A DNA stretch of 35,699 nt, taken from the NCBI GenBank assembly GCA_016867855.1, contig VGIO01000008.1, forward strand, positions 1-35,699, written 5' to 3'. A program made the translations under genes and the position numbers. The notes under the pieces are model-generated. The model saw nothing but the letters and a program-made list of their open reading frames with translations, did not search any database and was not told where the DNA came from. The stretch is from Calditrichota bacterium (lineage in GTDB: Bacteria; Electryoneota; AABM5-125-24; Hatepunaeales; Hatepunaeaceae). Below, piece by piece: positions 23,893 to 31,469 of the stretch (within the stretch, counting starts at the first letter, position 1; every line of letters begins with the position of its first letter).

Positions 23893-24860
23893 ATCCCCAT
23901 TGCGGCGCGCACCTGCGCCATCGTTTTGGCGGCTTCTTCACAGGCGCGCCTTTCGCCATCGGTTAAAACATCGTCGATTACGCTATCGGTAATTTGCGCG
24001 CGCCGTTCGCGTAGCGGCGCCAAATATAGATTAAGGCAATCTGCGCAACGTTTCTTGCATTGGACGCAGCCTAAAGCGCCGGAACGGCAATCGTTGGAAA
24101 CTTGTTCGGTTTCGCTTTGGTTAAATTTCTGATGGTATGTGAATACAAGACACATTTCCGGATGTCCCGGATCGCCTCGCCGCAACTTTTGCGGGTCTGT
24201 GAAAGCCGTCTTCAACTTGGCAGCCACTTCTTCAGGCGGGTCGGTCATTAAAATCGCATTATTCAAAGACTTTGCCATCCGCTTGCCGTCCAGCCCGGGC
24301 AGACGGGCGTATTTCGTCAACATTCCTTCCGGCTCAGGAAACACTTCGCCATATAGATTATTGAAACGCCGGGCAATTTCACGCGCAACTTCGATGTGCG
24401 GCATCTGATCTTCGCCCACCGGCACTACATCGCCTTTATACAGAAGTATATCTGCAGCTTGCAGCACCGGATAGCCAATATGCCCGTAACTCATTAAATC
24501 TTCAATCCCCAAATCGCGTGCTTGTTCTTTAACGGTCGGATTGCGCAACAAGCGGTTTAACGTAACGAACATCGAGAAAATCAGGTGCAGTTCGGCGTGT
24601 GCCGACACGCGGGATTGGCGGAACATCGGCGACTTGACCGGGTCCAGGCCGGCTGACAGCCAGTCCGCGACCATTTCACGCGTGTTAGTGGTAATTTCAC
24701 GCGCCGACTCCGGCGCTGTAGTCAAAACATGCCAATCGGCAATCAGGTGATAGTTGTTATAGAAATCCTGCAATTGCACCCAGTTCTCGAGCGCGCCGAC
24801 TAAATTCCCGATATGCAGCCGACCGGTCGGACGCATCCCGCTTAAAATACGCTTTTTCAA
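23889..24860 (-). CDS. trpS: Tryptophan-tRNA ligase with a probable iron-sulfur cluster motif
   Basis: 323 residues of class Ic synthetase. The ATP site 'HIGN' is at 16-19 and the KMSKS loop is KRMAKS (193-198). LLRNPTVKEQ, YPVLQAADILLY and VGEDQMPH are family blocks. Cysteines at 237, 258, 265 and 268 form C-x20-C-x6-C-x2-C, close to the C-x22-C-x6-C-x2-C 4Fe-4S site described in Thermotoga maritima TrpRS; two more cysteines follow at 272 and 275. Relatives with this motif are common among anaerobes, so an anaerobic or microaerobic lifestyle is plausible. It is the first gene of the trpS-scpA-scpB block and is followed by scpA with a four-base overlap. Confidence 0.95.
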   Translation of the reverse strand: MKKRILSGMRPTGRLHIGNLVGALENWVQLQDFYNNYHLIADWHVLTTAPESAREITTNTREMVADWLSAGLDPVKSPMFRQSRVSAHAELHLIFSMFVTLNRLLRNPTVKEQARDLGIEDLMSYGHIGYPVLQAADILLYKGDVVPVGEDQMPHIEVAREIARRFNNLYGEVFPEPEGMLTKYARLPGLDGKRMAKSLNNAILMTDPPEEVAAKLKTAFTDPQKLRRGDPGHPEMCLVFTYHQKFNQSETEQVSNDCRSGALGCVQCKKRCADCLNLYLAPLRERRAQITDSVIDDVLTDGERRACEEAAKTMAQVRAAMGI

Positions 24861-25324
24861 AATGCTAATCGTATTTGCGATGGTTTAACTGATTCTTTTA
24901 TATTATATTTTCTTTAACCTATTAAAATAAATAATTTCATTCAGAAAATCAAAGGTTCAAAGACTCGCCGAGGCATTAAGAGAAAATAGACCAGATTTGA
25001 AGGATTTCAGCAGAAGGCGATGGACAATAGGGATATTATGGACGAGATGGACTGTATAGACACATTGAACACTCATTAAAAGAGACCTTAAAAATTAAAA
25101 TTCACGGAAGATCGTTTAAGCATTCACAATTTTATATTCAAATTAACAAACCGCTATATTAAGTGATTGACAAACTAATAATTCGTTAGTAAATTATCAA
25201 GAAAGCAACGCCGCGCCAAACCTTTCTGCATTATTCACAATAACAATAACCTACATTCAATTTCAGCGCAGCGGAAATAAAATTAACCGATTTGTGAAAT
25301 TATGAACAAAATATCGACGGTTCA
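24861..25324. other. Divergent intergenic region between trpS and the kinase operon
   Basis: 464 bases, AT-rich, between oppositely transcribed genes. I see no supported gene. A short frame near 24950-25060 (AEALRENRPDLKDFSRRRW) is open but has no credible start. GGACAATAGGGATATTATGG and GACGAGATGGACTG near 25024-25054 resemble scattered simple repeats elsewhere (for example near 19030). A candidate promoter for the kinase operon is annotated separately. Confidence 0.5.
25167..25195 (+). promoter_or_regulatory. Candidate promoter of the kinase-CBS-transporter operon
   Basis: TTGACA (25167-25172), a 17-base spacer, then TAAATT (25190-25195), a 4/6 match to the -10 box. It would give a leader of about 120 bases before ATG 25325. 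Confidence 0.45.
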
Positions 25325-27001
25325 ATGAGCGCGGAGCATCGCGGCCGCAGCGAGCCGAACATCCTGCAGGACAAGCGCTATCGCGACCTCCTGCAGAAAA
25401 ATCTGGTGCGTCTTTTTTTAACCTACCTCTTCCCACTCATCGTTCTGACCATCTATTTTCACATTCAGTATCGGGCGACCGGCCGCGAGAGCCGTAATCT
25501 GCATCTTAAATCCATCGCCGAATATCAAGCCAACACACTCGACCTGTTTCTATGGGAACGCGTTGTCAATCTCGCCAATCTCATCGACGACCCGCGCGCT
25601 GAATTCCCGCCTTCGACCGGCGCCACCCAAAGACTGCTTATGCACTTAAAAAAGAACAGCGACGCCTTTATCGATATCGGCTATTTCGACTCCTCCGGCG
25701 TGCAGATCGCCTACGCCGGACCGCTGCCCTTTTTAGAGCGGCAGAACTACAGCGCGCAGGAGTGGTTCGTCAAACTGCACAGCGCCCCGACGGAATATAT
25801 CATCACCGACATTTATCTCGGACTGCGTCACGAACCGCATTTCACTATCGCGGTCTGCCGCTGGAAATCAGGCGAATATCACGTATTGCGCGCCAGCCTC
25901 GACCCCAAGAAACTCTACGAATACATCACATCCTTTGAAGGCACGCGCGAGGTTGACATCTCCATCGTCAATCAAGCCGGCTTTTATCAATTGGTCACAC
26001 CGCATGTCGGCACATTGTTGGAATCCTCTTCCATCATCCCGCCGCGTGCGCCGACGTTTGGCGTGCAAACCGTCGATATAGAAAGAACTCGATTATCTTA
26101 CGCATACACCTGGCTGAAGCGCGCCGATTGGGCGGTCATTGTCCAGTGGAATCCGGAATATGCGCCGCCAGTCTTTTCAGCCGTCCAAGCCAAGATACTC
26201 GGTATTTCACTTGCCGTCATTCTCATAATTTTCGGTGTGATAATCATCCGCGCTTGGCACCTGGTGCTGGCGCAGCAGGAGAAGGACCGCGTCGAAAGAC
26301 AACTCGAACACGCTGCCAAATTAGCCGCCATCGGCGAACTTGCCGCCGGCATCGCTCACGAAATCAACAATCCGCTGGCAATCATCTCCGAAGAGGTCGG
26401 GTTGATGAAAGACCTCACGGATCCACAGTTCGGCAGGACACTCGACCTAAACGAAATAATGCCGCGGCTGGATACGATTCAAGAAGCGGTCTTCCGCTGC
26501 CGCGACATAACCCGCAAACTGCTCTTTTTCGTGCGTAAAGCCCCCATCAAACCCGAACGGCACGATGTGAACACCCTCATCGACGAAGTGGTCGTCGGCT
26601 TGCTCGGCGCCGAAATGCGCGTCTCCAACATAGAAATCATCCGCGATTATCAGCCCGACCTGCCGCCGATTATGACCGACCGCCACCAATTCCAGCAAGT
26701 TCTGCTCAACCTGCTCAATAACGCCGTTGACGCCATCGAAGGCAGAGGCTCGATTATGGTCAGCACCAGCCTCGAACAGAATAAACTCGAAATCACCGTC
26801 ACCGACACCGGCAAGGGAATGACCCGCGAACAACTCGATAAAATATTCCTGCCTTTCTACACAACTAAAGAAGTCGGCAAAGGCACGGGCCTTGGTCTGT
26901 CGGTCTCTTATGAGATTATCAAGGGAATGGGCGGCACCATTTCGGTCGAAAGCAAACCCGTCAAGGGCAGCGAATTCACGATTCGACTACCTTTTAAGTA
27001 G
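25325..27001 (+). CDS. Membrane sensor histidine kinase with an extracytoplasmic Cache-like domain
   Basis: 558 residues. A transmembrane helix at about 28-48 (LVRLFLTYLFPLIVLTIYFH) is followed by a ~240-residue periplasmic double-Cache-like sensor region and a second helix at about 290-312. HisKA carries ELAAGIAHEINNPLA with phospho-acceptor His345. The HATPase domain shows the N box (QVLLNLLNNAVDAIEG), DTGKGM, LPFYTTK and GKGTGLGLS. This is the hybrid-free 'NtrB/Cache' kinase type that senses small molecules outside the membrane. It heads a same-strand cluster with a CBS protein, a receiver-transporter fusion and a receiver protein, so its probable targets are those receivers. No PAS or HAMP domain is evident. 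Confidence 0.93.
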   Translation: MSAEHRGRSEPNILQDKRYRDLLQKNLVRLFLTYLFPLIVLTIYFHIQYRATGRESRNLHLKSIAEYQANTLDLFLWERVVNLANLIDDPRAEFPPSTGATQRLLMHLKKNSDAFIDIGYFDSSGVQIAYAGPLPFLERQNYSAQEWFVKLHSAPTEYIITDIYLGLRHEPHFTIAVCRWKSGEYHVLRASLDPKKLYEYITSFEGTREVDISIVNQAGFYQLVTPHVGTLLESSSIIPPRAPTFGVQTVDIERTRLSYAYTWLKRADWAVIVQWNPEYAPPVFSAVQAKILGISLAVILIIFGVIIIRAWHLVLAQQEKDRVERQLEHAAKLAAIGELAAGIAHEINNPLAIISEEVGLMKDLTDPQFGRTLDLNEIMPRLDTIQEAVFRCRDITRKLLFFVRKAPIKPERHDVNTLIDEVVVGLLGAEMRVSNIEIIRDYQPDLPPIMTDRHQFQQVLLNLLNNAVDAIEGRGSIMVSTSLEQNKLEITVTDTGKGMTREQLDKIFLPFYTTKEVGKGTGLGLSVSYEIIKGMGGTISVESKPVKGSEFTIRLPFK

Positions 27002-27093
27002 ATTATAGAATATCGAACAAACAAATAGCCGCCAGAAGATGTGTAGTCTATGTCCACTATATTCACTTCATCCACTTAATTTTAGAGCCTAAA

Positions 27094-27642
27094 ATGCACC
27101 AAAAACGCGCCAAAGACTTGATGCTTCCATTGTCCGAGTATGCCGTTGTGCCGGAGGACGCAACTATAATGGAAGCGCTCGAAATCCTCGAAGCATCCCA
27201 GAAATCGCTGCCGCCGGGACGTCAGCCGCACCGGGCAGTTCTGGTGCGCGGCCGAAACGGCAAAATCGTCGGCAAACTCGGCCAACTCGGTTTTCTAAAG
27301 AGTCTCGAACCCCGCTACAACGCCTTGGGCGATATCGAGACCCTTTCGCGCGCCGGACTAAGTTCCGAATTCATCTCCTCGATGATGGAGAATATGCGTT
27401 TTTGGCGCGACGACATAACGGATGTCTGCGCCCGCGCCCGCACGACCCGCATTGCCGACGCTATGCACCCGGTAACGGAGAACATCGATGAGAACGCATA
27501 CATCGTCGAAGCCGTGCATATGCTTGTGATGTGGCAGACATTATCGATTTTAGTCACCCGCAACGGCGAAGTCGTTGGCATTCTGCGCTTATCGGATGTA
27601 TTCGGCGAAATTTCGCACTATATTCAATCCTGCCCGAAGTAA
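27094..27642 (+). CDS. Two-CBS-domain protein
   Basis: 182 residues. The first CBS motif spans about 1-75 (AKDLMLPLSEYAVVPEDATI, HRAVLVRGRNGKIVGKLGQL). The second spans about 120-180 (RIADAMHPVTENIDENAYIV, QTLSILVTRNGEVVGILRLS). A helical linker rich in Met and Glu separates them. CBS pairs bind adenine nucleotides or nucleotide second messengers and often gate transporters and channels. Its place between a kinase and a receiver-transporter fusion suggests it senses energy status for that transporter, which is inference. The ATG lacks an evident Shine-Dalgarno. Its stop is 19 bases before the next start. Confidence 0.88.
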   Translation: MHQKRAKDLMLPLSEYAVVPEDATIMEALEILEASQKSLPPGRQPHRAVLVRGRNGKIVGKLGQLGFLKSLEPRYNALGDIETLSRAGLSSEFISSMMENMRFWRDDITDVCARARTTRIADAMHPVTENIDENAYIVEAVHMLVMWQTLSILVTRNGEVVGILRLSDVFGEISHYIQSCPK

Positions 27643-27661
27643 ATTCTTGAGGAGAAATAAA

Positions 27662-29698
27662 TTGCCTAAGATAATGCTCGTCGATGACGAGGAACAATTT
27701 CGCACCTCGCTCAAACAGCGGATAGAATTGCGCGGCTATGATGTCCTCCCGCTTGACAACGGACAGGACGCTGTCAAAGCCGTTCGCGCCGACAACGACA
27801 TCGAAGTCGTCATCCTCGACCGCAAAATGCCCGGCATCTCAGGCGAACAAGCGCTCAAAGAAATCAAACTCTTTCGACCTGAACTGCCGGTGATTATGCT
27901 GACCGGCAACGCCACTATGGCTTCCGCGATGGAAGTCGGCAAGATGGATGCTTATGCCTATCTCGAAAAACCCTGCGATTTTGAGAAACTCATCGCGACT
28001 GTCGAGACAGCGCGCAAGGAACGTATCCACGCCGCTGCGCGGCACGAGATACCCGTCATCGAAAAAGGTTCCCTCTGGAAGTGGCTGGTCGGTTCGCATA
28101 ACTACCGGCCCGGCATCGTAGCGCTTGGTTTATTGATATTCCTCGCAATGGCCTTTATGCCTACACCGCGTCGAATGAGTGAATTGCTATCGTTCAAGAA
28201 AAGCGGCGATAAGGCAGCGGATATCAACATCGGCTACGCCAACTGGAGTAAGATGAAGGATGGCGAATCTATAACTGACTATTACAGCCGCACCGCCAAG
28301 GTCGGCACAGTAGTCGAAGATGAACAGGGCAGGGAGAGAACATTGCCGTTAACGCTCGACCAAGCGGCGCGCCGGGCGAGGATGATGTTAGCCGTGCTGA
28401 TTGTCTGCGCCTTGTTCTGGGCGACAGGCGCGCTGCCCATAGGCATCACATCGTTAGTCATAGGCTTGGCTATGTATTACGGCGATATCTTAAAGCCCGA
28501 CGATATCGCTCAGGCTTACGCCAAGGATGCGGTCATATTTATCTTCGGTGTTCTATCCGTGGCGTTGGCAATCTCAAAAACCGGCCTCGATCGGCGCATC
28601 GGCTTATTGCTGCTCGGCACCTCTAATTCGCTCTGGAAGTTGATGTTCATCTTTCTGCCTTTGATGGCGGTGGCTTGTTCGTTTATGTCCGAGCATGCTT
28701 TGGTCGCCTTTATGATGCCGGTGATGATGTTAGTCTATGCCTCTTCGGTTCAAGCCGCCGGAATAAAAAAAGACCGGACACTGGCCGTGATGTTTGTCCT
28801 CTCGATGTGTTTTGCCGCTAATATGGGAGGACCGGGTTCGCCAGCCGCGGGAGGGCGAAATGCCGTGATGTTGGGAATTCTCTCCGAATACGACCAGACC
28901 ATTAATTTCGGACAGTGGATGAAATACGGTCTGCCGTTTGTGCCGGTGATGGCGCTGATCGTGGCGGCTTATTTCTATCTGACCTTCCGCTCGAAAATAA
29001 AAGTCAAACAGTTGAATGTCTCGGCCCATGTCCGCGCTGCTGCCGAAAAAATCGGACCGATGAACAAGACCGAATATATCACCGCCGCAATTCTAATCCT
29101 GTTGATTGCGATGTGGTGCTTCACCAGCGAAGAGAAGGGTATGGGCGGACCAGTGCTTATCACGATTGTGCTGTTGAACCTGTTCCACATCCTGCGCTGG
29201 AAGGATATCTCACGCATCCAATGGGAGGTCGTCGCGCTCTATGCCGGCGCCTGCGCCATCGGCAAAGGCCTTTCGATGACCGGCGCCGCTCTATTTATGG
29301 CTGACAGCGCCGTTAACTTGATGCCGGACTTTATGAAAGCCGGCGAAGGCTTGGCTATTGCCTCCAGTCTCATCACCGGCATTGTTACTAACTTTATGAG
29401 CGACGGCGCGACTGTAGCCGCTATAGGTCCTATCACCGTGCCAATGGCTATCATCGCTAACACCCATCCCTGGATGGTCGGTTTAGCCACTGCTTTTGCA
29501 TCGTCCTTCGCCCATATGCTGATTATCGGAACGCCTAACAATGCCATTGCCTACGCTCTGGCAAAGGACCCGATTTCCGGCGAACAATTACTGACTTTAG
29601 GCGATTTTTTTAAGCACGGCGGCATTATTCTGTTGCTCTCATTTGCCGTGCTGTGGGGCTGGTGTATCTTCGGTTACTGGCGCTGGATAGGATTTTAA
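27662..29698 (+). CDS. Response-regulator receiver fused to an SLC13/DASS-type transporter
   Basis: 678 residues. GAGGAG (27649-27654) seven bases before TTG 27662 fixes the start; the frame is open farther up but overlaps the CBS gene. Residues 2-125 are a complete receiver domain: acidic Asp8-Asp9, phospho-acceptor Asp53 in VILDRKMPG, Thr81, Lys103. A linker leads to a transmembrane helix at about 150-166, a ~75-residue soluble loop, then a polytopic SLC13/DASS-like permease (about 240-678) with GGPGSP...RNAVMLG (389-405) and IIGTPNNAI (621-629). The two SNT carboxylate motifs of DASS are replaced by SEH (343-345) and SDG (580-582), so substrate and coupling ion may differ. Phosphorylation of Asp53 by the upstream kinase could gate transport directly. 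Confidence 0.9.
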   Translation: MPKIMLVDDEEQFRTSLKQRIELRGYDVLPLDNGQDAVKAVRADNDIEVVILDRKMPGISGEQALKEIKLFRPELPVIMLTGNATMASAMEVGKMDAYAYLEKPCDFEKLIATVETARKERIHAAARHEIPVIEKGSLWKWLVGSHNYRPGIVALGLLIFLAMAFMPTPRRMSELLSFKKSGDKAADINIGYANWSKMKDGESITDYYSRTAKVGTVVEDEQGRERTLPLTLDQAARRARMMLAVLIVCALFWATGALPIGITSLVIGLAMYYGDILKPDDIAQAYAKDAVIFIFGVLSVALAISKTGLDRRIGLLLLGTSNSLWKLMFIFLPLMAVACSFMSEHALVAFMMPVMMLVYASSVQAAGIKKDRTLAVMFVLSMCFAANMGGPGSPAAGGRNAVMLGILSEYDQTINFGQWMKYGLPFVPVMALIVAAYFYLTFRSKIKVKQLNVSAHVRAAAEKIGPMNKTEYITAAILILLIAMWCFTSEEKGMGGPVLITIVLLNLFHILRWKDISRIQWEVVALYAGACAIGKGLSMTGAALFMADSAVNLMPDFMKAGEGLAIASSLITGIVTNFMSDGATVAAIGPITVPMAIIANTHPWMVGLATAFASSFAHMLIIGTPNNAIAYALAKDPISGEQLLTLGDFFKHGGIILLLSFAVLWGWCIFGYWRWIGF

Positions 29699-29711
29699 TG
29701 ACGAAGGAATC

Positions 29712-29739
29712 GGCTGTCAACCCTCCGCAGTTGACAGCC
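29712..29739 (+). terminator. Hairpin between the transporter and the receiver gene
   Basis: A 10-bp perfect stem GGCTGTCAAC/GTTGACAGCC with an 8-base loop is followed by AATTTAAGG, not a U-tract. A partial direct copy (GCTGACAATCCTCGGCGGTTGACAAC) lies at about 29758-29783. It may be an attenuator, an mRNA-stability hairpin or a small repeat. Confidence 0.5.
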
Positions 29740-29810
29740 AATTTAAGGCTTGTTCAAGCTGACAATCCTCGGCGGTTGACAACAATTATAGAAATATTCA
29801 AGGATTTATA

Positions 29811-30299
29811 ATGGCAGGCAATATTAAACTCCTCATCGTTGACGATGAGGTCAAATTTCTGGATGCGATTGCCGAGCGGCTTAAAATGCGCGGCTTCGAT
29901 GTCGCCAAAGCCACGGATGGTTATCAGGCTCTCGAAATTGCCAAGAATGAAAAGTTTGACCTGGCGCTACTCGACCTCAAGATGCCTGGTATGGACGGCA
30001 AACAGGTCTTAGCGGAAATCAAAACCCAGCACAAATTCATCGAAGTCATCATCCTGACCGGGCACGGTTCGCTGGAGTCGGCGGTCGAATGCACCAAACT
30101 CGGCGCCTTCAGCTACCTCCCCAAACCCTATGAACTCGACAAACTCATCGACACCCTGCGGTCGGCTTATGAAGCGCGGATGCGCAAGAAGTTCGCCATC
30201 GACGAAGCGCGGATGGCGAAAATCCAGCAGATCGCGACTGGACAATCCGCGCTCGGCATCCTGCGCAGCCTGCGAGAATTAGACGATGATGTGAAATAG
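29811..30299 (+). CDS. Stand-alone response-regulator receiver protein
   Basis: 162 residues. The receiver domain covers about 5-122, with Asp11-Asp12, phospho-acceptor Asp55 (LALLDLKMPG), Thr83 region (VIILTGHGS) and Lys105 region (YLPKPY). The remaining ~40 residues are a charged helical tail (RKKFAIDEARMAKIQQIATG) without a DNA-binding or enzymatic domain. It resembles CheY/Spo0F-like phosphate shuttles or NtrC-type receivers that lost their output. In this cluster it could compete with the receiver of the transporter fusion for phosphoryl groups. A repeat B element begins one base after its stop codon. Confidence 0.9.
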   Translation: MAGNIKLLIVDDEVKFLDAIAERLKMRGFDVAKATDGYQALEIAKNEKFDLALLDLKMPGMDGKQVLAEIKTQHKFIEVIILTGHGSLESAVECTKLGAFSYLPKPYELDKLIDTLRSAYEARMRKKFAIDEARMAKIQQIATGQSALGILRSLRELDDDVK

Positions 30300-30300
30300 T

Positions 30301-30453
30301 TGAGGTAATAGCAAAAGTGTTGGATTAACTGATGGCAAGGCGGACGCCCTCGTCCGCCGCATTCAATGCTTGGCTTGGTTTTCGGCGGACGAGGGCGTCC
30401 GCCTTGCCATGTCTGAATTTTCTGGATTAATCATCACTTTTGCAATTAGCTCA
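30301..30453. mobile_element. Repeat B, copy 3 (complete, MITE-like)
   Basis: A 153-bp element with terminal inverted repeats TGAGGTAATAGCAAAAGTG and, at the other end reversed, TGAGCTAATTGCAAAAGTG. The flanks are GT on both sides (30299-30300 and 30454-30455), fitting a 2-bp target duplication. The core has perfect 28-bp inverted arms (30332-30359 and 30383-30410), each arm itself able to fold (GGCGGAC...GTCCGCC). It lies between the stop codons of convergent genes, where its long hairpin could also act as a bidirectional terminator. Confidence 0.85.
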
Positions 30454-30534
30454 GTTGAATGTTGAAAAGTGAAAGTTGGAAAGCGAGAAAGTTCCTCGCT
30501 CCCTTGCTCTCTAACTTTCTCCCTTTTTTCCTTT

Positions 30535-31302
30535 CTACTTATTCTCTTGCACTTCCACCGCCTTTGCCAGCAGTTCGGCCGCCGGCGTATTCAACACTAA
30601 ATCGGCGTAGTCGTCCAACGGCGTCGGGTCGATGTTTATAATCGCCAGCTGTGCGCCGGCTTGTTTGGCATAGAGCGGGATGTTTGCTGCCGGATAGACC
30701 ACGAGCGACGAGCCGATGACTAAACATAAATCGCAGGCTTGCGCTTCAGCGATGGCGCGCTCCATCGCGAACTCCGGCAGGAACTCGCCGAATAAAACTA
30801 CATCCGGTCTAAGCACGCCGCTACAGCCGCAATGCGGAACATCCTCTTTCTGCAGCGCTGCGCGGATAGTATCCAAATCGTAATACTCACGGCAACGCGT
30901 GCAGTAGAAGCGTGTTGTATTGCCGTGCAACTCATAGACCTGCTGTGAGCCGGCGCGCTGATGCAGCCCGTCGATGTTTTGAGTAACGACCGCCGATAAT
31001 CTGCCGCGGCGCTCCAGTTCGACCAACGCCAAATGCGCGCCGTTAGGCTGGGCTTTGGACATTATGTCCATCCGCACTTCGCGAAAGAAACGCCAAAAGT
31101 AAGATGGATCGCGGCGAAAATAATCGATGGAAGCGTATTTCTCCGGGTCATACTTCGTCCAGGTCCCGCCGTGTCCGCGATAGGTCGGAATGCCGCTCTC
31201 TTCAGATACCCCTGCCCCAGTGAAAGCCATAATACGCCGGCTGGCATCGATGACGCGGCGCAGAGCGAGAATGTCTTGTTCGGTAAGCAAATTGAAAATC
31301 AA
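30535..31302 (-). CDS. SIR2-family NAD-dependent protein deacylase (sirtuin)
   Basis: 255 residues. NAD-binding GAGVSEESGIPTYRG (29-43), TQNIDGLHQRAG (107-118), catalytic His126 in YELHGNT, and the zinc ligands Cys134, Cys137, Cys158 and Cys160 (CTRC...CGC) are all present. VIGSSLVVYPAANIPL closes the Rossmann fold. It would remove acetyl or other acyl groups from lysines in the cytoplasm. Bacterial members are called CobB. The gene is convergent with the receiver gene and downstream of an Eis-like acetyltransferase on the same strand. The start Met lies within a low-complexity AAGTTAGAAAGT flank without a clear Shine-Dalgarno. Confidence 0.92.
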   Translation of the reverse strand: MIFNLLTEQDILALRRVIDASRRIMAFTGAGVSEESGIPTYRGHGGTWTKYDPEKYASIDYFRRDPSYFWRFFREVRMDIMSKAQPNGAHLALVELERRGRLSAVVTQNIDGLHQRAGSQQVYELHGNTTRFYCTRCREYYDLDTIRAALQKEDVPHCGCSGVLRPDVVLFGEFLPEFAMERAIAEAQACDLCLVIGSSLVVYPAANIPLYAKQAGAQLAIINIDPTPLDDYADLVLNTPAAELLAKAVEVQENK

Positions 31303-31469
31303 GAAAGTAAGAAAGTTAGAAAGTCGTCACGATGATATAAGTCATCGTGTAAGTAATATTAATTTACAGCAGATTCAGCAGATTAAGCAGATAATCTTAA
31401 AAATCTCAATCCGTTTAATCCGTTCAATCTGTTGTTAATCCTAAATCGCTACCACTTTCACCTTACAAC
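31303..31469. repeat. Intergenic repeat with inverted arms
   Basis: No gene. Contains the hairpin CACGATGA-(6)-TCATCGTG (31328-31349). It is followed by about 31366-31439 a repeat of CAGATTAAGCAGAT/AATCCGTTTAATCCGTT type bounded by ATTAATTTACAGCAGATT and AATCTGTTGTTAAT, a relative of repeat A in composition but not in its ends. Confidence 0.5.

Noticed and set aside
24950-25065. Short frame AEALRENRPDLKDF
   Set aside because: No start codon or ribosome site, ends in repeat-like sequence and no family recognised.
27575-27661. Upstream extension of the receiver-transporter fusion
   Set aside because: It overlaps the CBS gene in another frame and lacks a ribosome site; GAGGAG before TTG 27662 decides the start.
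28730-29547. Open frames opposite and within the transporter gene
   Set aside because: They are shadows of the receiver-transporter frame with no independent start signals or motifs.
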